This document shows positions 60,801 through 64,000 of a stretch of 64,000 bases of DNA, piece after piece; position 1 is the first letter of the stretch, and each line of letters starts with the position of its first letter. The translations under genes and the position numbers were made by a program. This DNA is from Undaria pinnatifida (lineage: Eukaryota; Sar; Phaeophyceae; Laminariales; Alariaceae). The notes under the pieces were generated by a model. The model was not told where the DNA came from. It did no database searches and saw only the letters and a list, made by a program, of their open reading frames with translations. The DNA is taken from contig JABAKD010000012.1 in NCBI GenBank assembly GCA_012845835.1, positions 14,207,695 to 14,271,694 of the forward strand, written 5' to 3'.

Positions 60801-63571
60801 GCGGGTGCCCAGCCATGCCAAGCGATTTCACCGGCACTGTACGGGCAATGGGCACTGTTCAACTGGCACTATAGAGGAACCCCCACCAACTCACATGCTC
60901 TTGCAGGAATTCAGGTGGACGCACTCTCTTTCGCACTGGTCAGTAAAGCACGGTCAATCTCGCCGACAGTACCGGCGCTCTTGGGGATAGTACCGATACG
61001 GGTGTGTACCATTAAAGTAGAACGGGTGCCAGTCGTGGCAAGCGAATTCACCGGCATTGTACACGCAATAGGCATCATTCAACCGGCAATATAAGAGGCC
61101 CCCACTGACTCACATGCTTTTGCAGGAATCCGGGTAGACGCACTCCCCCTCGCACTGGTCGGTAAAGCACCGGAAATCTCGACGGCAGTCGCTCGCGCAC
61201 GTCTTGTCACGGCATCCACTCGGTCTCTGCCAATAACAAAAAATAACATTCGACAAAGAGCGGCCGGATGGGAAAAAAGGAAACAAAACAATTCAAGGAG
61301 AAGATTGAGCAGGCCGAAAGTAACAAAAACAAACAAAAAGGCCTCTTTGGTTCTTCTTCGTCGACGGTGCAGCATTCCGGGCAAGAGGTGGAGTTTTGGC
61401 AAACCCCTGCCCCCGGCGAAGGCACGCAAGATTCTAAAAAAAAAAAATACACTTCGTCAATAAATGTTCATGACGACGATAACAAACGCACACCCCTGCC
61501 AACCCGACCGCGCCCCTCGCCCCCACACTCCAGTCCCTCTCGTTAAAAGCCTGTCTTCGGGGTTTCAATCTCCTGGAAGGCTTTGTTTTTCTCGGGGACG
61601 GCGTCTTACCTTTTCCTCGTCTACGGTGCAGCATTCCGCGCTGGAGGTGACATTCTGGCAAAACCCGGCCCCCGAGTTTGGCACGCAAGGCTCTCCTAGC
61701 GGGCACGCGCAAAAGTAGGAGCCGATAGTGTTCACGCATTGCGCGCTCGGATCACACCTGAATGCATTCAGATATACCAGATAGCGGTGGGTGGCAGGCA
61801 TGTTCGAGGGAGGGGGGGGCGGGGGGGTATGGGATAAACGTACGGGAGCAGTTGCTCAACACCTTTAGGGCTGAACCTCCATACCGGGCACAACTTGGTT
61901 GAGTTTAGACGTAGTGCAGTAGTAAAACGGTCGACCGTGCAAACCGGTATGACATAACTACGATCTATCTATGACCTACTGCTGTATCTACGCTCTGTCC
62001 ATGTCTATGGTCTACGACGAGTCTCACCCGTGTCGCATGTCGTGGCCCTCCGGCAGAGTACACTCGTTGTTGTTTTGTACGACCAAGGGCATGACGTTGC
62101 ACTCTACCATCTATCTATGATCTACCTGTGATCTATCTATGATCCATGTACCATCTATCTATGATCAATCTATGGTATATCTACGATTTATCTATGATCA
62201 ATCTACGACATACGTGTTATGTAAGACGAATCTCACTTGTGTGGCATGGAGTGCCCCTCCGGCAGAGAGCATTCGTCACTTTCCTCGATAACCACCGGCA
62301 TGACCATGCACTCTATCATCTACCTGGCATCCGTGATATATCCATGACCTACCTATGGTTTATCCACGAGCTATCTTACGATCTATGATCTACGACGAAT
62401 CTCACTCGTGTCACACCTCGTAACCCTCCGGCAGAGTACACGCGTCGCTGTCCTCGATAGCCACCGCCACGACCATGCACTCTTATCGTCTACCTACAGT
62501 ACGTTCTACGATGAATCTCACTCGTGACGCATGTCGTGGGCCTCAGGCAGAGTACACTCGTTGCTATCCTCGATGACCACCGGCATGACCATGCACTCCA
62601 TCGTGTCCTCCCCTGTCTCCCCCCGCCGCGTCACCGTTGCCCTAACGTCGTGCTTCCCCACGATCCTAAGAAACGGAAAAAAGGGGGAGGATGAGGGCAA
62701 CGGTAAGGATAAGAAAATTGATGAGGACAACAAGGATAGGGCTAATCCCTTGAGAGCCCCAAAAACTCTCCCTATACTGAGTCCAAGTCCTTTGTCCCCG
62801 AAAAAGGGTTTCCAGCGGGAAAGGGGCTAAGGACAAGGGTAAGGAAGAAGGTAGGGACAAGCATGATGATGGGGACGAGGAGGGGGAGGAGAAGGAGGAG
62901 TATCGGGAGGAGAAGGAAGAGGGGAAAGGGGAGGGGGAGGAGGAGGCAGGAGGAGCAGGAAGAGGAGGAAAGGGGGGAGGAGGACCGAGCAAGGACCGAG
63001 CGGAGCAGGAGGAATATGGGGAGGAAAAGGGGCATGGGGTTGAGGAAGTCTCGAGCTGCTTTGCGGTGTGGCCGTTGCTTTAACCGCCATTTGTACTCGC
63101 TATATTCCCTATGAAGGTCCGAAAGGCTTTCATTATAACCCTTTCACAATCGCAGATGTACGACTGTCTAACTCCAAGTATTTTTTCTTCAAAAACGTGG
63201 ATGCAGTTCGAAAGGGTCAACACCATGATAAGCTGCAAAAAGATGGAACCATACCCTATCCCCGACTCTAACCCTGACCCCAACCCGAAACCCAAGGCCT
63301 GAAACCCGGGGATGTCTCCTAAATGTCCCCGTAGTCGTGATTAAATATCGCCTACGTAGAACTAGCGGCCTTCTTCTCGAAAGGAATGAGTGGTGAGTGA
63401 TCAAAGGGCCCAAGCACCCTACAAAGGAGTACCCCCACCCCCACCCCCCACCTGTGAATCACGCCGCCGACGTAGTTGATTTCCAACTTGACGACATCGT
63501 CCAGGTCTTCGTTCATGCGGTCGTAGATGGAGCCAATCACGCCTGACGCGTCAGTTGGAGCATTTTCTTGC
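40802..63571 (-). CDS. multidomain EGF-like/Ig-like protein, 12 exons, 5' end outside window
   Basis: Exons (5' to 3'): 63571-63452, 62665-62522, 61757-61610, 61226-61114, 59047-58960, 56766-56651, 55913-55725, 55411-55288, 45511-45256, 44011-43896, 42964-42863, 41179-40802. All eleven junctions agree in phase, and each rebuilds a domain, for example CxCxP-type EGF modules split mid-module. The 630 residues in view give: Ig-like tail, EGF, Cys-rich linker, EGF, EGF, Ig-like (PSLLLKG...CDKYVERGVEVID), EGF with DVDEC, Ig-like (PVITLKG), then a Cys/Gln-rich tail. DxDEC modules usually bind calcium, so a secreted or cell-surface adhesive protein is likely. No signal peptide is in view because the start lies beyond 64000. 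The exact biological role is unknown. Confidence 0.85.
41205..41470 (+). repeat. G-tract-led dispersed repeat, copy 2
   Basis: Same block order as 28150-28385, preceded by a G-run; it lies in intron 11 of the EGF/Ig gene. Confidence 0.78.
42025..42520 (+). repeat. ~110-bp tandem repeat, 4-5 units
   Basis: Each unit has GTCACTTGCCAC, GGAGGGGGTACT-like, CACCTGGACAAT and AAGGTACAAGGGCGAG-like blocks, and most carry CATGGGATG. It is intronic. Confidence 0.85.
42863..42964 (-). CDS. EGF/Ig gene exon 11
   Basis: Exactly 34 codons between acceptor CTGCAG and donor GTGGGT: GLCKEGRCATVIDNNGTHQG, then VDITDRLKILTPVQ. Confidence 0.82.
43896..44011 (-). CDS. EGF/Ig gene exon 10
   Basis: Acceptor CTTCAG; GC completes Gly after LKG. 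It reads EDPLKLTLGVSTDISGVPIK and DDLADLIKRTSGE, with donor GTGAGA in phase 0. Confidence 0.85.
44418..44475 (-). pseudogene. ghost of EGF/Ig exon 10
   Basis: Acceptor TTCAG|GCGA and an ACACGGACGTCTC tail match exon 10 (TTCAG|GCGA, GCACGGACATCTC), with a GTAAGT donor at the end. In frame it reads a stop after three codons. Confidence 0.55.
45256..45511 (-). CDS. EGF/Ig gene exon 9
   Basis: VTVEDVDECALDPFSAEAAC, then YADCKNRVGTYACECP form a calcium-binding-type EGF. CAPVITLKG opens the next Ig-like domain. Donor GTGAGT, phase 1. Confidence 0.92.
45734..45881 (-). pseudogene. ghost of EGF/Ig exon 9 5' half
   Basis: Aligns with 45432-45581: the acceptor region TGCGCGCAG, then VEDVDECALGPLWAEAACPG, CLPQ, after which it diverges. 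The intron sequence upstream (GGGTCGGTCCG, GGAACTTGCG) is duplicated with it. Confidence 0.88.
45890..46930. other. intron 8, left part
   Basis: A 111-codon plus-strand frame at 46096-46431 shows no family motif. The rest is anonymous. Confidence 0.45.
46940..47225 (-). mobile_element. tRNA-headed SINE, copy 2
   Basis: Minus strand: GTCGCCCCGGTGGTTTAGTG then GTTA (box A-like) near 47222-47198, GAGTTCGATTTCC (box B-like) near 47170, then the same body as 7365-7705. Confidence 0.7.
47850..48130. mobile_element. element with opposed terminal tRNA-like modules, copy A
   Basis: The left end reads TAGCTCAGTGGGTAGTGCTA and GTCGAGTTCG on the plus strand. The right end reads GTCACGTGACTC, GGGTAGTGCTATGTGTCGTG and GAGTTGGATTCTCACC on the minus strand. 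The core between has ATCTCCGGGGCT and ACCATTCATAATGTC. The same layout recurs at 53235-53515. Confidence 0.7.
48131..48159. repeat. (GT)n microsatellite
   Basis: About 14 GT dinucleotides directly after element copy A. Confidence 0.95.
48160..48255 (+). repeat. AAACCGTTCT-CATCCAGC dispersed repeat
   Basis: See 18175-18280; the same block order is present. Confidence 0.7.
49208..52939 (-). CDS. endonuclease-reverse transcriptase polyprotein of the non-LTR element
   Basis: 1,243 open codons. A basic region (RKKKQQKQKRRRGRASRR) precedes an APE-like endonuclease: ATYNVRTL, DFIGLQETRR, DANARTG and SDHNIVYIKV. RT follows: CGFRPARSTVDML, FIDLQKAYDSVDRELLW, LRQGCVLSPLLFN, the catalytic MLYADDAGIV and the FLYLGGIIHESADLS block. 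A Gly/Arg-rich tail ends the protein. The first ~45 codons are antisense of the inverted arm, so the native start is probably downstream (ATG at 52828 or 52798). The endonuclease is of the craniofacial-protein-2-like type found in RTE-related LINEs, but the clade is not settled. No stop or frameshift breaks the catalytic parts, suggesting recent arrival. Confidence 0.95.
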   Translation of the reverse strand: MMIVALRFVARFAPWFPLAGCSRPSQRRHSHPSCRACMRGYACTTGRMGVSALAGTAAPSQRKPRREPGYETESHNHHIKIERKKKQQKQKRRRGRASRRLADKAARETRKRRKAALVAVATYNVRTLAVKGKNGYGHDERVLAKGQQLGCDFIGLQETRRPGNTRFSAAGYQVFCSGQEKTAARQGLYGVGLAVKDSICRKSRFTQQFIDERLMSMRFELDGRCDAVNFVVAYAPTDCTKDTKLKGIFWQKLEDLVEQIPTKECLFVLMDANARTGQRMEGCGDDESRVLGAYGRDARSDNGKRLLSFATNCKLALTNTFFSTRKGGISHTYNGTSPNDRKRIDYILTRQAHRPRVHDVKVIPQPPPPAKADSDHNIVYIKVRLSGHFSSNRKMLKPPKRREFDRQLFLSDGKRRQRVIARVVSTLDQPIQPRNTSGMVEFFTTTIIDAVEKEVPPPPRRHRRHGWCEPAETSAAFRVAWTAREDARQFLRANPRDSVAWKKLRSACANLQEVVAAGVQAYFEEYLAETERLLASNDQRGFYKHLKSTVGLQGTKARSEQFIMDEDGTLLRDQARIRERWAGHYHKLLNTKSLKLDPTIIDLLPPRPLKLSLGDEPSMDEMMDAIKGMSNWKAVGPDGLPVELLKLDHPAFVQCFHNILVNVWVTGEVPQQWKDAIIKTLHKKKDRTDCNNYRGISLVAHAGKILLKIVASRLSNYCETEEILPEEQCGFRPARSTVDMLFVVRRLQELGRQRKILLYMCFIDLQKAYDSVDRELLWEVLTRLGVPTKMLTVIRNFHEGMRARVRADDGEHSDWFNVTQGLRQGCVLSPLLFNVFFAAAIHVVLVRFSKDESIVRDLVHLEEGSAVGKEEPLACVQRAVWGMLYADDAGIVSKSAEGLAKMMTVIVTVFEAAGLTVSEKKTETMLLRTPDQTALAPPLAIEASGQRYKQTTQFLYLGGIIHESADLSLEIERRIRLMRACLKRFGPELYDRTTAPLSLKVRMLKAEVIETLLYGCVTWTLNADHFAKLRSAHHEVLLRVIGFQRRLRTDHTTLSYAKALRMTRCESIETTIRKRRLFFAGALVRQHKGRLPRRLMFGTIAGGENPKPGGQLKTWPRAIAEDLRVFKANEGSTEHSPLVFGVGTALWPTAAKKVGKWYRGVLEAAERFMGRWHEDEAKQSRQRRASAVGGVEGNGGRGGSRRGRRNTAQGYGGRGGDRRSRRETAVDESRKETADRVARYQAD
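52517..53126. repeat. ~300-bp inverted repeat (palindrome) at the LINE 5' end
   Basis: 52517-52815 is the near-perfect reverse complement of about 52826-53126. The centre is near GCGTACCCACGC. Differences are a 2-nt deletion (ATTAAAATAG versus ATTAATAG) and a 4-nt ATGC insertion at the centre. Confidence 0.95.
53128..53276. repeat. direct repeat flanking an extra tRNA-like module
   Basis: CAGTRGGTTACGCTAAAAAA occurs at 53128 and 53246, continuing CAACCRAATATGT-like in both. Between them lies a minus-strand tRNA-like end (GAGTTCGATTCTCACC). Confidence 0.75.
53235..53515. mobile_element. element with opposed terminal tRNA-like modules, copy B
   Basis: It shares ATCTCCGGGGCT, ACCATTCATAA and GCACGCTT in order with copy A. 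The left end is TCACTCAGTGGGTTACGCT with TTCGAGTTCG; the right end, on the minus strand, is GGCTCAGTGGGTATAGTGCG with GAGTACGATTCTCACC. Confidence 0.68.
53940..54425 (+). repeat. ~110-bp tandem repeat, GGAACTTGCGGCGAAA
   Basis: About five units have CGTTTCGTCGGGGGCGG, AACACGAAACGGAACTTGCG and GCGAAA, the last two nearly identical over 60 bp. The same GAAACGGAACTTGCGGCGAA core occurs at 45555-45590, 45655-45680 and 45855-45880, around exon 9 and its ghost. Confidence 0.85.
54545..54660. repeat. ~15-bp GATACCTGATATTT tandem repeat
   Basis: Six or more degenerate units, some of which carry the TACCTGGTA motif. Confidence 0.8.
54749..54935. repeat. (CAT)n/(CAC)n microsatellite
   Basis: ATC/ACC triplets with an ATGATC run at 54885-54910. 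Poly-Asp frames on the minus strand are artefacts. Confidence 0.95.
55288..55411 (-). CDS. EGF/Ig gene exon 8
   Basis: The second half of the Ig-like domain: NVGVTFSKPPGRCTAEMGSF, then TVTYTLNTGWTDPP. Donor GTAAGC, phase 0. The following intron is 9.7 kb and holds the non-LTR element. Confidence 0.9.
55625..55668 (-). pseudogene. ghost of the end of EGF/Ig exon 7
   Basis: Minus strand GTGGAGATGATTGATG, then AACGATGGCAG and a GTGGGTGGCTG donor region, matching the exon 7 end (GTGGAGGTGATCGATG, AACGATGACAG, GTGGGCGGCTG). Two extra bases shift its frame. Confidence 0.88.
55725..55913 (-). CDS. EGF/Ig gene exon 7
   Basis: VLDGKARCACSPGFGEVPGH closes the EGF of exon 6. APSLLLKGPAQLTMQQCDKY, then VERGVEVIDANSEND, opens an Ig-like domain of the bacterial surface type. 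Donor GTGGGC leaves AG. Confidence 0.9.
56112..56160 (-). pseudogene. ghost of EGF/Ig exon 6
   Basis: Reads CRGVICGQHSNC beside CHGVICGQHSAC in the live exon. The donor is disrupted (TGCAAGAAAGT versus TGCAAGTGCGT) and no acceptor is evident. Confidence 0.8.
56651..56766 (-). CDS. EGF/Ig gene exon 6
   Basis: Acceptor ACCCAG, donor GTGCGT. It reads PEVDLCHGVICGQHSAC and ends AA, completed to Asn by exon 7. Confidence 0.87.
57000..58010 (+). repeat. hairpin minisatellite, TTAGTGCCCTTCTAAAGGGG
   Basis: About 1 kb with more than 40 units of about 20-25 bp. Units carry CCCTTCTAAAGGGG or CCCTTCCAAATGGGCCATAG, arranged in higher-order runs (for example 57030-57330 resembles 57370-57560). It is intronic, between exons 5 and 6. 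Confidence 0.95.
58243..58563. mobile_element. MITE-like element, copy 2
   Basis: The start AGGTATACCTTTTTTTGGCG and the end CAGAAAAAAAGTGGTGCACC, then T, form an imperfect inverted repeat. The inside carries the GGAAACCC-type repeat (58290-58380). It matches the ends of 34663-34908. Confidence 0.6.
58580..58900. other. GTCGGC-rich intronic segment
   Basis: Many short AGTCGGC/GCCGAC motifs in both orientations (58590-58860) could fold. No exon was seen. Confidence 0.4.
58960..59047 (-). CDS. EGF/Ig gene exon 5
   Basis: Acceptor GGCCAG and donor GTGAGA bound RGSVTCACEKEGEVGNGRVC, the second half of the EGF begun in exon 4. Confidence 0.82.
59325..59410. repeat. (CCAAC)n then (CGAAC)n pentanucleotide repeat
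   Basis: CCAACCCAACC-type units switch to CCGAACCGAACC units. Confidence 0.95.
59625..59870 (+). repeat. ~108-bp tandem duplication
   Basis: GGTTCGAGCCGGGTTTGGCC-like, CAGGGTnTTGTCGAAATCTC, ACCGGTCGGAT and TTTTTCAAACCCAACGGG occur twice in order. Confidence 0.9.
59941..60080 (+). repeat. G-tract-led dispersed repeat, copy 3 (truncated)
   Basis: A G-run, then TGTACTCAGTTTGTGCATGG, CCGTAGTC and GCATCCCTACTATGCC, ending in a second G-run near 60066. Confidence 0.8.
60345..60420 (+). repeat. GGAAACCC-type dispersed repeat copy
   Basis: GGAAACCCATTTTCGGAGAC, AAATTACTTGGAG and TTTTTGGGGCTCCAAAGGG. Confidence 0.65.
60505..60580 (-). pseudogene. ghost 3 of EGF/Ig exon 4 (most decayed)
   Basis: Retains CCTACCCGGGCTCCTGCAA-like ends and the TTTTnCCGACC middle. 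The donor is lost (ATGCTGG) and Cys codons are shifted. Confidence 0.7.
60681..60762 (-). pseudogene. ghost 2 of EGF/Ig exon 4
   Basis: Reads LRDLRCFTDQREGECAYPDS then TGA where the live exon has Cys. The GTGAGT donor is kept. Confidence 0.88.
60895..60985 (-). pseudogene. ghost 1 of EGF/Ig exon 4
   Basis: Reads CRRD, TGA, then PCFTDQCERECVHLNSCKS. One in-frame stop replaces Phe; the donor GTGAGT is intact. Confidence 0.9.
61114..61226 (-). CDS. EGF/Ig gene exon 4
   Basis: Phase-0 entry gives CRDKTCASDCRRDFRCFTDQ, then CEGECVYPDSCKS, with nine Cys in 38 residues. Donor GTGAGT leaves AT, completed to Met by exon 5. It is the intact head of a four-copy exon train. Confidence 0.85.
61352..61440 (-). 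pseudogene. ghost of EGF/Ig exon 3 3' half
   Basis: Reads CVPSPGAGVCQNSTSCPECC then TVDEEEPK, beside CVPNSGAGFCQNVTSSAECC and TVDEEK. The donor GTAAGA is lost. A T-run and AG lie just upstream. Confidence 0.9.
61610..61757 (-). CDS. EGF/Ig gene exon 3
   Basis: Acceptor TTCAG, donor GTAAGA. CDPSAQCVNTIGSYFCACP is a classic EGF second half, followed by Cys-rich CVPNSGAGFCQNVTSS and ECCTVDEEK. Confidence 0.9.
62028..62103 (-). pseudogene. ghost 3 of EGF/Ig exon 2
   Basis: Reads ECNVMPLVVQNNNECTLPEG then HDMRHG, followed by a GTGAGA donor. It is open but has no phase-compatible acceptor. Confidence 0.82.
62237..62313 (-). pseudogene. ghost 2 of EGF/Ig exon 2
   Basis: Reads ECMVMPVVIEESDECSLPEG then HSMPH, with a GTGAGA donor. 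Preceding AGs give stops or a frame error, so it cannot follow exon 2 in frame. Confidence 0.82.
62406..62482 (-). pseudogene. ghost 1 of EGF/Ig exon 2
   Basis: Reads CMVVAVAIEDSDACTLPEGY, EV, then TGA; a GTGAGA donor follows. Confidence 0.85.
62522..62665 (-). CDS. EGF/Ig gene exon 2
   Basis: Acceptor CTTAG, donor GTGAGA. It reads IVGKHDVRATV, then MECMVMPVVIEDSNECTLPE, the entry of an EGF module. The final GA joins G of exon 3 to give Glu directly before CDPSAQC. Confidence 0.85.
62745..63035. repeat. GGAAACCC-type repeat (minus) and purine-rich GGGGAGGAG tract
   Basis: 62745-62825 on the minus strand carries GGAAACCCTTTTTCGGGGAC and CCAAAAACTC-type blocks. 62860-63010 is GGA-rich simple sequence. 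Confidence 0.7.
63452..63571 (-). CDS. EGF/Ig gene exon 1 in window
   Basis: Only one frame stays open (QENAPTDASGVIGS, then VVKLEINYVGG). The exon enters in phase 2 and leaves as AG|gtgggg, completed by G of the next exon to give Arg. It looks like part of an Ig-like module. Confidence 0.75.
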
Positions 63572-63599
63572 CTGCGAGTGCGTTGAGCGGACAAAAAGG

Positions 63600-63930
63600 A
63601 ATCACTCAATCGATCGATCAATCAATCAATCAATTAATCAACCAACCAACCAATCAATCAATTAATCAATCCACCATCAACCTAAAAATCAATCCGTCAA
63701 TCAACCAGTCAGTCAATACACCAACCAGCCAATTAATCCACTAACCAATCCGTCAAACAATCAGTAAGCGAATAAACCAACCGGCCAATCAATCAACAAG
63801 TCATCAACCTACCAGGCAACCAACCAATCGACCAGCCAGCGAAATCAACCACCCAATTAACAAGCCAATCATTCAGCCAATAGACCAAATAACGAACCAA
63901 CCAATCAAACAACCGACCCTCCTCTCCAAC
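63600..63930. repeat. (CAAT)n/(CAAC)n degenerate tetranucleotide array
   Basis: About 330 bp of CAAT, CAAC and CCAG units upstream of the first visible exon of the EGF/Ig gene. Nothing coding was seen to the window end. Confidence 0.92.
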
Positions 63931-64000
63931 GGAGCAGGAAGGAGCAGCAGGGTCAGCGGCTAACGCTAAGTGGGGCGTCGTTGACCATTTCCGAGAGTAG

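Larger units (their letters stand above)
60590..61095 (+). repeat. intron part of the exon 4 tandem unit (CCGGCACTATAG repeat)
   Basis: Three copies of CCAAGCGATTnCACCGGCAC, then GGCAACAGGCATTACTCAAC-like and CCGGCACTATAGAGG-like blocks, one per exon copy. The same family occurs at 27125-27320. Confidence 0.8.

Overview
The window looks like nuclear DNA of a multicellular stramenopile, most likely a brown alga. The left end carries the 5' half of a GDP-mannose/UDP-glucose 6-dehydrogenase family gene. In brown algae the GDP-mannose enzyme commits sugar to alginate. Genes here have many short exons, mostly GTGAGN or GTAAGN donors and long repeat-filled introns, and one gene encodes EGF and Ig-like modules. 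The taxon is an inference from gene content and style; no rRNA or organelle marker is present.

Layout. 1-4130: sugar-nucleotide dehydrogenase on the minus strand, running off the left edge, with a 2.96 kb intron that holds a decayed copy of part of exon 2. 4.2-11.1 kb: transposon-derived DNA, namely a frameshifted non-LTR reverse transcriptase fragment, a tRNA-headed SINE, and a Copia element with both LTRs and a 5-bp target duplication but an inverted, duplicated and deleted interior. 11-23 kb: mostly anonymous DNA with microsatellites, tandem repeats and dispersed repeats, plus a possible first exon with a signal-peptide/transit-like N-terminus (20936-21142, minus). 23.3-24.4 kb: a first exon encoding 18-residue repeats, whose own promoter and start are duplicated just upstream. 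30.4-31.9 kb: a 518-residue low-complexity reading frame. Between and around these lie a G/C hairpin minisatellite (28.65-29.29 kb), satellites at 36, 38, 40 and 42 kb, and several repeat families.

40.8-63.6 kb: one large minus-strand gene, open at its 5' end. I could chain 12 exons for which every splice junction agrees in phase and completes a recognisable domain. They encode at least 630 residues of alternating EGF-like and bacterial-type Ig-like modules, with a Cys- and Gln-rich tail. Its 9.7 kb intron 8 contains a non-LTR retrotransposon in the same orientation, with a 1,243-codon open frame (endonuclease plus reverse transcriptase). That element has a ~300-bp head-to-head inverted copy of its 5' end.

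The most striking feature is that at least seven of these exons, and exon 2 of the dehydrogenase, have partial copies in a neighbouring intron ('ghost exons'). They often keep a splice site but carry stops or frameshifts. Two exons have three-copy trains of such ghosts. Tandem duplication of exon plus flanking intron therefore seems a continuing process here, and similar local duplication affects the promoter at 23 kb and several intergenic segments. Other notable structures are an element with opposed tRNA-like modules at its ends, a heavily over-represented TACCAGGTA motif, and two minisatellites built from the same C-run/G-run hairpin plan.
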